Of a stretch of DNA of 64,000 nucleotides, positions 20,770 through 32,620 are shown one piece after another. The number at the start of each line of letters is the position of its first letter. Position 1 is the first letter of the stretch. This DNA is from Ariolimax columbianus (Eukaryota > Mollusca > Gastropoda > Stylommatophora > Arionidae): positions 47,052,666 to 47,116,665 of the forward strand of contig JAVGWX010000002.1 in assembly GCA_036924085.1 (NCBI GenBank). Direction: 5' to 3'. A model generated the notes under the pieces. It was not told where the DNA came from and searched no databases. It saw nothing but the letters and a program-made list of their open reading frames with translations. The position numbers were made by a program, and so were the translations under genes.

Positions 20770-21540
20770 GAATCTGCGGATAACATCTGTCGCAGTTCTA
20801 TCCTCCAGAGAACTAAGTCACTAGCACAGCCAGTTTCTCAGGTCCTCCTAGTCTTACGTTCAGTCATATTTGTATACCACTGTTAACATATCGTCCGAGC
20901 GTTGCTGGAGCGCGAAGGTGTAGGGAGAGATAGTAACACTGCCACGCCTGTCGAGAGGGCGTCTCAGAAGGGACATGGTGCCAGCTACCTCAACTTGCAG
21001 AAATCTTAAGCCAAATAAGCTTCAACAAATATGGACACAGGTCAATAAAAAGCAATATATAACTCAACCAACGAAAACAGGAGAAGGTTCTCTGTGAAGA
21101 GAACTAATGATGAAGAGAACTAATGATGCAGAGAAGCCGCAAGGAATCTGCTTAACTGGAACAGATGGACCAGGACGACAGGACTTGGCGTGAACTTGTT
21201 GAAAACCTATGTTCATGGTGAGCTTAGATGTTTTGATGATTGTAAATACATTTGAATACAGTGAATCTTACCGAGTGTTGAATCTGTTAGAGCTATTGTC
21301 TCTCGTGGCAAGAGAACATGGTATCCTCCTTGTACTCTACACGCTCCAGTCTACCAAATTGTAAATGGGTACCAGACTTACAGCTAGAGAAGACAAGGCT
21401 GATATGAAGGGGACTGGTTAAACCCAAGCGAAAATAACATGAGATCTTCCATAATGAGGTATGTAACATTGTATCGCAAACAATACAGTTGACAGGTGTG
21501 AGACTAAGGTCACCTGGGAACAAACAGTAATCATGGTCAA
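20770..21540. other. Stretch with no recognised feature
   Basis: A short duplication 'gaactaatgatg' occurs near 21100-21125. No gene recognised. Confidence 0.4.
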
Positions 21541-21544
21541 CTGA

Positions 21545-21770
21545 AACATAATGGTCAAGAGCCTCACCTCACGTCCTTGTTCCTGATTCTTGAAACAAGG
21601 ATGAGTAACAGCAACCTGACAAGCGAGGTGGGACCCATACTGTCATCCTTCTATAGCTTACTGAGCAGCCCCGCATTGCACTACCCAGGTCTAAAGAGGT
21701 CTCGCTCGGGATGTAAGAAGAGATACTACCACAGAAACGTCGTCAAGGGTTAGCTCAGCTCAGCACAAAA
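21545..21770 (+). mobile_element. SINE-F relative, diverged
   Basis: 'gcctcacctc', 'gacaagcgaggtggga', 'cccgcattgcactac' and 'ctcgggatgtaagaag' align in order with 3738-3900, 28600-28800 and 50295-50460. Confidence 0.5.
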
Positions 21771-21850
21771 GGCTGAGAACAACTACCTCTGCCTCAAATG
21801 GGTGTCACCAAGCGTCACAAGTTATAGGCAGAGCAATGTATATGCTACCG

Positions 21851-22199
21851 TGTTCCTATGTAAATATCGGACGGGATGAAGTAAAACTAAGCAGCAAATG
21901 TGGATAAACAATTCCTATGTAAATATTCGCACGGGATGAAGTAAAACTAAGCAGCAAATGTGGATAAACAATTCACATGTAAATATTCATACGGGATGAA
22001 GTAAAACTAAGCAGCAAATGTGGATAAACAATTCTTATGTAAATATTCGCACGAGATGAAGTAAAACTAAGCAGCAAATGTGGATAAACAATTCCTATGT
22101 AAATATTCGCACGGGATGAAGTAAAACTAAGCAGCAAATGTGGATAAACAATTCCTAGGTAAATATTCGCACGGGATGAAGTAAAACTAAATTTGGATA
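21851..22199. repeat. 60-bp minisatellite, 6 copies
   Basis: Unit includes 'cgggatgaagtaaaactaag' and 'gcaaatgtggataaacaatt', period 60. Copies differ at 1-3 sites; the last lacks 'gcagcaaatg'. No parent element recognised and no relation to the 60-bp array at 7.1 kb. Confidence 0.95.
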
Positions 22200-22599
22200 A
22201 ACTTTGTGTATGTCAGATATGAAAAAGGACACGGATACGGAAACAACCAAAATATCTTCATCTTCGATTCAGTGCAATGCAACAGAAAATATGTATGCAC
22301 ATTCTCAAAATCATGAAACTGCACTTCTCCGTTTACCTAATGAATGGTTTGAATGAACGCTCTAGAAACAATACACCCTACAAAATGAATGAATTACTTC
22401 TTCCAATGATCATAATAGCAAGAATAATCTAAACCAGAGGTTTCTAAACTTTGTGGTAGTTTACCCGCGATCTATTTCTGTTATAAATATTTACCTGCAC
22501 ACACACACAAACACGCGGACTTCGAAGTTCAGATACTTAGGTTTAGAAGGGAAAAAATGCTCTCGTAGTCCAAAATTAAAACGACTTTAAAACACGCAC

Positions 22600-22861
22600 T
22601 GGGATTCCGTGGCGAAGTGGTTAAGCTGTCGGCCTCGTGATCAGGTGGTGTGGGTTCGGCTCCAGACTCCGCCGACTTTTTCCCAGAGTCCCCTGCGCCT
22701 CGTAGTTGCCCCCTAGTCGTATTGTCCTTAACTTGCCACTGGGGTCGGGCGGCACGAGACGAGAGAGTGAGGATAAAAAGTAGCGCAGTTAATCCTTACT
22801 AAAAATAGCGCTAGCGAAATAAATTATGCCGTCATCGTGTACGATGACCGGCGGCCTTTGC
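22600..22861 (+). mobile_element. SINE-C (tRNA-derived), full length
   Basis: A perfect 15-bp duplication 'ctttaaaacacgcac' flanks it (22585-22599, 22862-22876). The head has box A 'tggcgaagtggttaagc' and box B 'gggttcggctcc'. The tail is 'cctttgc'. A truncated copy is at 4549-4723. Confidence 0.9.
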
Positions 22862-23293
22862 CTTTAAAACACGCACACGTGCTCTATGTAATAATAAAAG
22901 CACACATACAAAATTAATTAAATAGGATTGAAGAACTGAGACCGCTCATTAACAATATCTACTTCGATTTTTGAAAATGGTACGGTTTCATTTTAGATAA
23001 AAAACAACATCCATATAAGAGCTTGCTTTTTTTTTTATGTCAGAGGAACTTAAATGATGTCTTTGGTGTCTGATTTCTGCACTTTGTTTTAAAATTCATA
23101 AACTATAAAATCGTATATTGCAAAGGCAGCAGTATTTTCGACGATTCCACGTGAGCAATTTAAAAATCCGCAGCAGTTTTAGACATGAACAGGATCAAGA
23201 GCTATGTCTGTACTGAAATTATACGCGTGCTTCACTGTTGGAGCAACGTTCAAGGTCTGCCTCAGTCAATCCTTCTTATCATCAAATTGATTC

Positions 23294-23550
23294 GGGGACG
23301 GCGTGGGCTAGTGCTTAAGTGACGCGGCTCCGAACCGAAGGTGCTGGGTTCGATCACCATCACAGCACCAGCCGTTACCCCGGGGAAGCAAACCCTTAGA
23401 AAATGCAGGAGGAAGCAGACCCGTACATAAAATGAATGCTGAAGTCGGATGCACTGGGCCAACAGGCGCAAAATAAAAACCACAGTGCAACGCACACCAC
23501 ACCGCCTTGGGGAATAGATAAATGAGGCGAACGCAAAATTTAAAAAAAAA
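23294..23550 (+). mobile_element. SINE-B copy
   Basis: Full head and body, A-rich tail at 23535-23550. 'atcaaatt' (23281-23288 and 23557-23564) is a probable target duplication. The box A has a 'ggcctagtg' to 'gggctagtg' change and B is 'gggttcgatcacc'. Confidence 0.9.
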
Positions 23551-23976
23551 GAAACAATCAAATTCACTGCTGATGGGATTTACAATCCAACTGACATTAT
23601 GTAGATCAAGTTCTGGAACGAAATCAGAGAGCTACTGTTTTTGTTTGATCAGATGTCTTCTTACTGACCCCTTGGTGTCACAAAGACTGAGATCTTCCAC
23701 AAATTGTTTTATTTTACTCTCTGGTCTCAGTATAGAAGCTTTGATCCAAATCCTGAAATATCTTCTCTTGCTAAAATGACCATGTTTTTTCCCTTGCAAA
23801 TCCATATTCAATGTATTCACACGCCCAAAGGTGCCAACTAACTAAAGGAGACGTACAAGACAAGTAGAGGTTCTCAATTTAACTGTAATAATATGTTTTT
23901 CATCCCCTAGATCTCTAGCCCAGCTCCGGGTGCCTACACTCATTTAAGAACATCTGCGAAGTGAAAGCCACGAAAG

Positions 23977-24294
23977 TCACATCATTCTGCATAAAAACGA
24001 GACATAAATATTTGCCTCCACGATCTCAAATAAATCCCGAAATGATCTCATGTCCAGTGCTTGCCAAGTGACAGGATTGATAATCTTGAGTATATCATTC
24101 TGACAATTTCCAGTTCGGGTTGCTGACATCAAACCTAATAACAAAATGTTTACTGTCTTTGATTGAAGAAGGCAATGATCTCTTTCACAACTCACTACAG
24201 ACAAAGGCACTACAGAACCCACTCGGCGGCTTCTTTCCACCATTGCCACAGCTGAACGTTTGACCAGTAGTATGTGGCTTTTTAGATCGGGCAA
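23977..24294 (-). pseudogene. Possible hAT transposase C-terminal relic
   Basis: A 105-residue open frame contains VPLSVVSCERDHCLLQSK and LLLGLMSATR, which resemble the S-x-x-C-E-R-x-F-S...LM.I block of hAT C-terminal dimerisation domains, followed by an I-x-x-W like segment (IINPVTWQAL). No upstream catalytic region was recognised and the key aromatic after CER is absent. The match is motif-level only; a chance frame is possible. Confidence 0.35.
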
Positions 24295-24299
24295 TCAAC

Positions 24300-24815
24300 A
24301 AGACAAGACTAACTCTTGATGCTGGTAAAATGTATGTGTATGTCTCAGTTACTTTCCATTCACTTTCTTTTTATATATCTATCCGAATTCAGAAAGTATT
24401 CTAGGGTAGGAAAATGGATGTGAGCTCAAATGTTTCTTCTGTTAATTCTTTTGAAAGATTCTGCAGTAAGAATTTTCAAATAGATTACACATTGTGACTT
24501 CTTTTGTCTTCTATTTTTGTGAAATCGTAAATGAGGAACTCTGCCATGTATTACCTTATCCCGTTAGAAGCCATCTTACGTGAAAATGATTTAAAACGGT
24601 AACATTTAAACAAAATATGTATATGTTTTGAGCTTATATCCACAAGAATCAATCACATGAGTTTTTAGTAATGGAGATATATGAACGCTAGACTAAGAAC
24701 AGAGGTATTGTGTCCCAAACACCGAAGCTGTGTAATGCCGCTAAAAACAAGATTTACAGAAGATAAATGTACATAAAATGACAAGTCTTACCAAATAACT
24801 AGAATTATAATAAGC
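24300..24815. other. Stretch with no recognised feature
   Basis: AT-rich, no repeat or gene seen. Confidence 0.4.
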
Positions 24816-24831
24816 CATTCATATGTTGTTA

Positions 24832-25191
24832 GGGATCAAGATGCTGAGCAGCACATGAGCTGCAGTGGTTAGCGACCCATAGCTGACTGCTAGCGTCAGG
24901 ACCAGCGAACCATAGCTGCCAAGACCCTTCTACACCTCCACGCGGTGATCCTGGATAATAGGCTGCAGCAGGGCAGACTGGATAAGGAGAAGGGATCAAA
25001 GAGGGAATGCTAACCCGGTACTCAAAAAATGTTTGCTGAAGTCGGATGTGTTGGACCGAAAGGTGTAAATATCGCAGCCAAGCTGTAAACAACGTCACAG
25101 CGCATTCCGTTCTCTAGACTACATTCTGCTACTTAAGCCCTTTCAGGGTTTGGTAGTGGGAGATTGAGAACGAACGACGAAGAAGAAGCAG
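24832..25191 (+). mobile_element. SINE-A, full length
   Basis: The 11-bp duplication 'atatgttgtta' (24821-24831, 25192-25202) marks the ends. It begins 'gggatcaagatgctgagcag' and ends in GAAGAAGAAG. It contains the core 'ggataataggctgcagcagg' and 'ctggataaggagaagggatc'. Confidence 0.95.
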
Positions 25192-25204
25192 ATATGTTGT
25201 TAAA

Positions 25205-26110
25205 TATAAGTCATTTCATCAAATGTAATAAAATGTATATAGTGGCCTTTCTAACCTACTCACGAGTCCGGCACACAAAAATAGTGCATATATGTGAATG
25301 GTCTAATGGTGAGGTTCGTTCAAATTATAATGCTACAAATATTTGTATCCATAAATGAGATCTTTGAAATAGTGATACTGAATCATGAAGCAATATTGTT
25401 ACGAAATTGTAGATCATAGATATACTAAAGCAAACTGACCTATCTGTCATTTGCGTGTGGTCTGGTTACGCCTATTTCGAATAGAAGTATTTGACCTATG
25501 TAAGATTTTTGCTGTAGGTTTAATAGTTTTCAATGTAACAAAAATATTGCTGTCGCTTTCACAAATTTGCACAAATGGCTTAACGTGAAATAATACTTAC
25601 AATTATTCACACTTGTATCTGTAATTTTTAAAGCCGTCATTATCTGCAACATTTTAATTATTACTACTTGTTACGCCATTAAAAATCATTCGCCCCGGTT
25701 CCAGATCTCTGATCTAAACGAGTTAAAGTAGAGACAGGCGTATCTGGCCCCTTGGATAAGAGAGATCTTACCATCGGTGAGTTCATTCATGGGTTTCTTT
25801 ATAATATTCTAACCATGTGAGTTTTGTCTTCGTTTCTAATAGTCTGTACTGTCTTATCGTGCTCTTTGCTCTTGAGAGCAATTGCTCAGTTTCTTTTTTT
25901 ATTTTAGCGAACTACCTTTTTTTAAAAAGTCTTAATTTTGCTTCTCCGAAGATGTTTCTCTTATCTCGACTAGCAGTCTCTTTATCTTTCTAATGCATCA
26001 CTCCGAGCTGCTCAGTTTTTCTCCCTCCTTCTTCACGGTCACTGACTGTCTGGGAATTTTGTTTCTTAAATCGGTGTTTATTAGGAAGCCATTTTTAATG
26101 CTTAAAAAAT
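25205..26110. other. Stretch with no recognised feature
   Basis: AT-rich. Short open frames only, none with a recognisable domain. Confidence 0.4.
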
Positions 26111-26124
26111 GTGTGGACTTTGCC

Positions 26125-26330
26125 TGGAGCGTCAGAGTAGCACAATGGTTTCACCGCTTGGTTCTCACGGCGAAGATGCCGGTTTTAATTTTTCCTCCCG
26201 ATACGTTACGGCCTTCTATCCCACCACGATTCCATTTTATCACCTCTACCACAACCCCCTCCTCCCTTTTGCCACCCCCTCCCCCCACATCTGTTTCCAA
26301 AATGGCCACGTATAAATAGCGTAGTAGTAG
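26125..26330 (+). mobile_element. Possible tRNA-like SINE
   Basis: 'gtagcacaatggtttcaccg' resembles a box A; the expected B box ('gccggttttaatttttc') is decayed. A similar head lies at 46100. Confidence 0.35.
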
Positions 26331-26339
26331 ATCCCTCAC

Positions 26340-27240
26340 TTTTTACTGCAGGGATAGTTAATACTCTCCTATCCGCCAAGCTGTAAATGGAAGCCTGGCA
26401 TACTAGTAGATAAGCAAAGGTAGCCTAATAAACAAGCTGTGGTCTCGAACAACAAGGTCTCCAACACTTCATCCCCGACATCAGTGTCTGCAATTAGACC
26501 ACTTCTACCTTAACTACGGTGAAGTTTTATCTTGTCATTCCCCACGCCGTGACTACATTACTTTGGGCGGTTTGTTTTGTCTTTGCATTTTCAGGAAGCT
26601 CTTGCCGAGTACGCGGATATGTTTTCTGAAGGGACTGACCCCCAAGGACTGCACCCTGAGGTCCACAGAGGCTTCGAGCCATGCTCCACAAGTTATTATG
26701 CGTGCCATTGTTCACGAAGCATCCGAGCAGCTATTCTCTTCATTCAAGTGTACGACAGAGCATGGCAAAACCCGGGCGTTTGGTCGCCATGGCGCTTACA
26801 AATGTTACTGTGGCGCCTAACATTTCTGGGCCAATATTCTGTTTACTTTTCTTCATGGCGTATATTACCCTCAGATTTTCTCAAAATGTTTTCTCTACAA
26901 CCTCCGCCATCGACTATCAAGGTTAGACTGCCTGCGTAATGTTACGTAGCCGCTAAGGCGCAGCACAAATAAGTAATATCAGAAATAGGTAAAAAGTGTG
27001 ACTTTGAAAATAAACTTGAATGTGTACATTTAGAATTCATATTCTCAAGAACAATTCCCCCATAAGAACAATTCACCCATAGCCACCAGCATGTTGCACA
27101 ACCTTATGATGAACATTGAATCTAACACTATGTATGGCTCTTACATTTATTTACCTAGCGCCTAAATCATAATTACATTCTTTCCTCCTCCTGTCCCCAT
27201 GGGTTCGAGTATGGACGATTACTATTTTGGATGGCTCGTG
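26340..27240. other. No gene recognised
   Basis: Overlapping frames of 81-120 residues lie at 26563-26939. One starts LAEYADMFSEG, loosely like the segment before a Gypsy RT, but nothing else supports this. Confidence 0.35.
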
Positions 27241-27244
27241 CGCT

Positions 27245-27370
27245 TTGATATTGTTGTTGAATGCCCACAATGAGTATGTTACGTTTTTGTGTGCCCTGAA
27301 AAGGACGTTACGTGGCCGGTTGCGGTAGTTTTCCTCACATCCCGAGACTGCCGATGATGCTCTCTGGTGT
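27245..27370 (-). mobile_element. SINE-F, truncated
   Basis: 'ttgtgtgccctgaaaaggacgttacgtggc' (read in its first 20 bases) and 'ttcctcacatcccgag' match 51690-51750 and 2470-2530. Confidence 0.65.
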
Positions 27371-27379
27371 AACCAATTG

Positions 27380-28100
27380 AAATAAGGCTCAAATAGCGTG
27401 CATTCACTGAAAACATTACGTGAAAACCATCACGTAATGCGTCTGGCCGCTCCGCAGAGCGATGCATTCCAAGCATTCAGCACTCTCTGGGTAAAAATAT
27501 ATTTCCTGGTATCTAATCTAAACCTTTCTTTAATTAATGTGTTGGTGTGCCGTTTTGTTCTTGTAGGCGGCTGCATTTTGAACAAAACTTGTAATAGTCT
27601 AATTTATCCTTTCCGTTGATTTATCGTATAAACCTGTATTAAGTCATCACGAATGTTTCTCTTTTCTAGACATCACAGGTCAGCTTTTCTGAGTCTTTCC
27701 TCATAATTGTAATTCCTTAATCCCATTATCAGTTTTGTCGCTCTCCCTCGTATCTTTTCCAGCATGTTTATTCTAGGTCTAACTAATGCTTTATAAAGTT
27801 TGACAATCACTTCCATGCTCCTATGTTTAACATTTCTTTTTATCAATCCTAACATTACATTTGCCTTTTTCACTGCTACCTGGACTTGCTCACTCGCCTT
27901 ACCTGTATGATCTACTTTAGCCCTGAGGTTCTTTTCCTTTTCTAATATTGTTCTCTCCCATTCTGTAATTATGTTCCATATTGGATCTACCCATGTGGAT
28001 AACTCTAAATTTATCAACATTAAACGCCATTTGACAGCGCTCAGACCACTCCCAAATTCTTATCTAAATCCGACCTCAATATATCCACCTCTGCTTTCAT
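27380..28100 (-). pseudogene. CR1-like LINE C-terminal relic
   Basis: Minus strand, several frames. Near 28090-28020: VDILRSDLDK and EWSERCQMAFNVDKFRVIHMG; then KASEQVQVAVKKANVMLGLIKRN, VIVKLYKALVRPR, NMLEKIRGRATKLIMGLRN and YEERLRKADL (27900-27670). The part encoding 'SQRV.NAWN' lies near 27480. This is the RT thumb and C-terminal part of CR1/L2-type elements. It lacks 'LEYC.QLWSP', present in the sister copy at 38110-38790. Frameshifts make it inactive. Confidence 0.8.
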
Positions 28101-28104
28101 GACA

Positions 28105-28580
28105 CCTGCCTTCTCACCAACAGTTCAAAACAACAGTAAAGCCGACGTTTGTTTTTATATATCTGGGGTCAAATAAAATCCTAGCTTGTACACTATGAGC
28201 CAACTTTGAGGGCGCTTTATTCATTAACCTTTTACCAAGTAAAGTGTAATGAGTTTTGGGTTGCTGTTTCTTTTTTAAAACTGTGTGGTGTACTTTCGAG
28301 ACAACCTTCCTGTTATGTTCCTGTAAGCGTTTAATGTATTTTAAAAAATTGTAGTCGTTTGTAATCTGCAACATCTGACTGACATAGCGTTGAGAACATG
28401 TGTCCCGTCCATGATCTGCTCTAGTCTATCCAACTGTAAATGGATATTTGGCTAATAATTAGATAATCTACAACTGCAAGCGAAGGAAATGTTCACTCGC
28501 CATGTAAGTCGATGAGTCCTAGCATATGAAAGTATGTTCACTGTATCTCCGATAGCAGGACGCCAAGAACTGCGTCTGGG
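28105..28580. other. No gene recognised
   Basis: An 86-residue Lys-rich open frame on the minus strand (28114-28374) has no recognised domain. Confidence 0.35.
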
Positions 28581-28589
28581 CTGCGTCTG

Positions 28590-28810
28590 GGCCAGGTGAA
28601 CCATCCTGACCAAAACCCCCCATATCTCGTCTTCGTCGTGTTTCTAGAAACACGCTGCGTTAAATCAACATGGCTATTGCGATGGGAATAGCACTTTGAT
28701 CCCCATATATAGTAACTAGCTCACTAAGAATCCCCGCATTGTACTACAACCAGGAGGGTGAATATCTACATTCTTCATTACAGCTCGGGATAGAAGAATA
28801 GCCACTGTAA
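28590..28810 (+). mobile_element. SINE-F relative
   Basis: 'tttgatccccatatatagta' and 'aatccccgcattgtactac', 'caaccagg' and 'agctcgggat' follow the same order as at 50295-50460 and 21545-21770. Confidence 0.55.
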
Positions 28811-28924
28811 CAAGCCACCAAAGAAGGTTTGAAATTCACAGCAAGTGCAGTCTCCAACAACAACACATTCATGATGGTGTTTTCTCGGTGACTATCTTTT
28901 ATTAGATTGCAATGCGAATTCCCT

Positions 28925-29060
28925 TCCTTGCTGCCTGTCCTATAACAGCCAGGTAGCTATGTACAGTTGGGTCGACTGGAGTGTCTCGATAACGAGGACC
29001 AAACACGTAACATGTACCGTGACAAGTTAGCACTCTACCACTCTAGTACTTGGACGGCCA
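28925..29060 (-). mobile_element. SINE-E, head continuing into the 41-bp array
   Basis: Minus strand: box-A-like 'agagtggtagagtgctaac', then 'tgtttggtcctcgttatc' and 'actccagtcgacccaact', aligning with the SINE-E at 53075-53215. The head is the first unit of the 29019-29791 array. Confidence 0.6.
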
Positions 29061-29791
29061 TGACAAGTTAGCACTCTACCACTCTAGTACTTGGACGGCC
29101 GTGACAAGTTAGCACTCTACCAATCTAGTACTCAGACGGCCGTGACAAGTTAGCACTCTACCACTCTAGTACTTGGACGTCCGTGACAAGCTAGCACTCT
29201 ACCAATCTAGTACTCAGACGGCCGTGACAAGTTAGCATTCTACCACTCTAGTACTCAGACGGCCGTGACAAGTTAGTACTCTACCCCTCTAGTACTTGGA
29301 CGGCCATGACAAGTTAGCACTCTACCACTCTAGTACTTGGACGGCCGTGACAAGTTAGCACTCTACCAATCTAGTACTCAGACGGCCGTGACAAGTTAGC
29401 ACTCTACCACTCTAGTACTTGGACGTCCGTGACAAGCTAGCACTCTACCAATCTAGTACTCAGACGGCCGTGACAAGTTAGCATTCTACCACTCTAGTAC
29501 TCAGACGGCCGTGACAAGTTAGTACTATACCACTCTAGTACTCGGACTGCCGTGACAAGTTAGCACTCTACCACTCTAGTACTTGGACGGCCATGACAAG
29601 TTAGCACTGAACCACTCTAGTACTTGGACGGCCGTGACAAGTTAGCACTCTACCACTCGGACGGCTGTGACAAGTTAGGACTCTACCAATCTAGTACACA
29701 GGCGGCCGTGATAAGTTAGCACTCTACCACTCTAGTACTCAGACGGCCGTGACAAGTTAACACTCTACCAATCTAGTACTCAGACGGCCGT
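29019..29791. repeat. 41-bp minisatellite with higher-order repeat
   Basis: Unit 'gtgacaagttagcactctac' plus 'cactctagtacttggacggcc', period 41, about 19 copies. Variants recur in the same order: the six-unit block 29051-29296 is repeated as 29297-29542 (246 bp each), so a higher-order unit was duplicated. One unit near 29650 is shortened. The reverse complement contains 'agagtggtagagtgctaac', a tRNA box-A-like sequence. Confidence 0.95.
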
Positions 29792-29794
29792 ACT

Positions 29795-30380
29795 AGAAGA
29801 AATAGTATCTAAGAGCAAACGAGGAAGTGTTCCTCGTGCAAAAAACAAAAAAGGTATGGCCAGATACATCGCTAACGCGAAAACATAAACGAAAACTACG
29901 TTACGACCAATAGATCTTCGTCGGGGACAATGAACAATAACGAACTAGCGAATCACATATGGGAAGAATACATAAGTACTTTGCTGGATAAAAAGAAATC
30001 GTCGCATGCCTCTCACGTGTCAGAGGCCGGATATCTAAATCGGATGTTTACCTTGCCGTAACTATGGTTTCAATACAGGTAGTCACATATTGCAGAGCAA
30101 TGTCTCCAGCCTTGTTTGCTCCATTGAATCACTTCCATCATATGTCAGAATGCCATTTCCTCCTTTTCCAAGATCGTTTCACTCCAAAAGTGCATTTCTC
30201 TCTCCTTCTCCGTAGGTCTCTCTTTCTCTTTTCGTCAGCCCTTTGGTACACCGAGTGTAGTGAATCTATCCGTGTTGGTACTGCAGTCTTGTCCCAATTG
30301 TGCGATAGGATTCGGCATCTTACCAACAGTGATTCGTTCTGAGGCGTTTCCTGGATCTGACTAGCTTGTTATCAGGTACA
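29795..30380. other. No gene recognised
   Basis: 'actacgttacgaccaatag' near 29895 recurs in part near 60950 ('tacgttacgaccaaaag'), probably the same unnamed repeat. A 92-residue frame at 30064-30342 is unsupported. Confidence 0.4.
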
Positions 30381-30385
30381 TTATC

Positions 30386-31125
30386 ATGGGCAGTGAATGT
30401 AGGAAGGGGCGAAATCGCCAGATAAAGCTCGAAGTCAACCGGCTGATAGGCGCCAACACGCGTGAAAGTGATACCACCATATTCACTGATGGGTCAGTGC
30501 AAAGTAGCGGAACATCCGGCTGGGGTTTCTCGGCTAGATTAAAAGACCGAATCGTTGCTGAACGAAGTGGCGCATACGAAACTACAACATCAAGTATGAG
30601 AATGGAGATGAGACGGTGACAGAAGCTCTGAGGTGGCTATCTGAGACATCTTTAACAGGCGCAGTCATCGTGTCAGTCTTCCAAATACTACGTCGGAAGG
30701 TGCAGAATGGGTGGGTACGACATGAGTGGATAGCAGCGCTGGAGACCTCAAAACGCCATGGGCTGGTGTGGATCTACTGTCCTGGTCATGCTGGGGTTCC
30801 GGGCAACGAGCGAGCTGATTTTTCGGCGTCACACGCACCACCCATAACAGGTACAGTGGACATGGATAACGGTGACATAGTGAAGGTTATCAAGGACCAC
30901 CTAATGGGAAACGACACTGCTTTGGATGAGTCTGCAAGAGACAGGCTGAGGCACTTTGGAATCAAATTAGGATTCAGTCGATCAGGGAACCTGAGAGGAC
31001 GAAGCAGGAAGATGTACAACCAACAGGCTACAGGCACCATCAGCATCCACACTTTGCGGGGTCTGCTGAGAGAGACTGGGCACCTATGGGTATGCCCGGA
31101 GTGCAGTGATGTCGACTCCTAGAAC
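30386..31125 (+). pseudogene. LINE RNase H domain relic
   Basis: Ribonuclease H-like domain of a non-LTR retrotransposon. Visible: T-D-G-S (30489) with the first catalytic D; SSMRMEM then, after a frameshift near 30612, TEALRWL, giving the E; the third catalytic D is lost because the expected V-S-D-S reads VSVFQI; WIYCPGHAGVPGNERADF holds the H and last D (about 30770-30820). It continues to KMYNQQATG and LWVCPECSDVD near 31110. One frameshift and a lost catalytic residue make it inactive. Confidence 0.8.
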
Positions 31126-31327
31126 AGAACAGAACAAGTCCAATTTAAACTGAACACCGCAGGGCAGACGTTACACACTTATCGTAGCAGTGTGTTAGCG
31201 CTCAATGTGTGTAAGTAAAACCGCTCGTTACTTTATTGGACGAACACAACTGAGGACCCGTTTGACCTCCAACCACTCGCTCAGCCGTTATCTGCTAAAG
31301 TAGATAGGACCTCACATGTGTCCAAAT

Positions 31328-31392
31328 TCGAGAGAGAGAGAGAGGGGGGCGGGGGGGGGGAGCCCGATAAAAGAGAAAAAAAGAGAACGGCG
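31328..31392. repeat. Low-complexity GA/G-rich tract
   Basis: (GA)n followed by a G-run near 31345-31360. Confidence 0.9.
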
Positions 31393-31565
31393 AGTGTGTG
31401 GTAATGAATGTATTTACATCTTTAGTACGTTATTGTTATTTAAGTTGCTTAACAGAATACTTAATTCGGGCAGGCTTTCACGCCAGCAAGAAGGGAAACA
31501 CGTCATGATATAGTCAAATGGACGGTAACTGGTAAGTGAGTACCTCGCCAAAAGGAGGCCAAAAT

Positions 31566-31858
31566 GCCTAACTAAGTCAGACAGAACGTCAAAAACTAAA
31601 TCAGGCAGAACGTCAAAAACTAAATCAGGCAAAACGTCAAAAACTAAATCAGGCAGAACGTCAAAAACTAAACCAGGCAGAACGTCAAAAACTAAATCAG
31701 GAAGAACGTCAAAGACTAAATCAGGCAGAACGTCAAAGACTAAATCAGACAGAAAGTCAAAAACTAAATCAGACAGAACGTCAAAAACTAAATCAGGCAG
31801 AACGTCAAAAACTAAACCAGACAGAACGTCAAAAACTAAATCAGGCAGAACGTCAAAG
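31566..31858. repeat. 24-bp minisatellite, about 12 copies
   Basis: Unit 'aaaactaaatcaggcagaac' plus 'gtca', period 24. Open on the minus strand as an 8-residue VFDVLPDL repeat. Parent element not established; plus-strand SGRTSKTK weakly recalls the mariner SGRPSTSKT motif but the flanks do not support it. Confidence 0.95.
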
Positions 31859-32154
31859 ATCCCCACTTTCTCAACAAACGATTCATGATTCGTCTCCTTT
31901 GATGACACTACATTCACATTCATATCTTATGTGGACCAATCTAAAAGATATCCTTAGCAATAACTTTACCGAATGCTTCTTTCCCTTTGGAATATAGGTC
32001 TGAACAGGTGCTCTTCGCCGATTCCTGTTTCGGACTGGCTTGTTGAACTTGGCTTGTAAGACTAGCTACCCCCGTCTCTTCCATCTTTCTTCACTAGTTG
32101 CTCCGTCTCCTAACTCTTTCCTTCCCTGTAGGTTCAAATCATGAGGATGTCTGG

Positions 32155-32620
32155 TTAAGTTGCTTGAGAATTACATGGAGCAAGCAGATAGAAAAGATAG
32201 GAAGAAAAGCCAGGTGTCGGATGGGTATAATGAAAAGGCTATGACACGTGAATGTTGGTGTAGATAACATCATGAAAAGACAATACACACGACGAGTCAG
32301 ACCATAACACTAGTGTATGGAATCACGGTAACGAGCAGCACTATGATAAGATAGTAGAATTGAGAACCAATCCACACGCATCGTCACCGGGACCAAGATG
32401 TCCACAACCACAGAGGCACTAGTGACGGGACTTCAATCGATTCAGGATAGACGGGACAAAAAAGTAGTGCAGCGGGCAGAGAAATACAAGAGACTCCTGA
32501 ACCACTGAATTCACCAAAGAATGAACATCTAGGGAATGGGCAGACTTAAGAGACGTGACTTCGATACAAACTGAAAATAACTGTCACGATATGAACTGGA
32601 AGGCGATGCCTTTATCTGCA
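32155..32620 (+). pseudogene. RNase H-type LINE relic (RT thumb region)
   Basis: Plus strand, several frames: NEQHYDKIVEL, then RIVTGTKMSTTTEALVTG-like and LQSIQDRRDKKVVQRAEKY and LKRRDF. This order (TG.MK.TP... L..R....... AEKY) is typical of the stretch between RT and RNase H in Jockey-like elements. Multiple stops. Confidence 0.6.

Noticed and set aside
26563..26939. Gypsy LTR retrotransposon fragment (LAEYADMFSEG)
   Set aside because: Only a dozen residues match; no RT, protease, integrase or LTR follows.
31566..31858. Mariner origin of the 24-bp array (SGRTSKT resembling SGRPSTSKT)
   Set aside because: The flanks show no transposase sequence.
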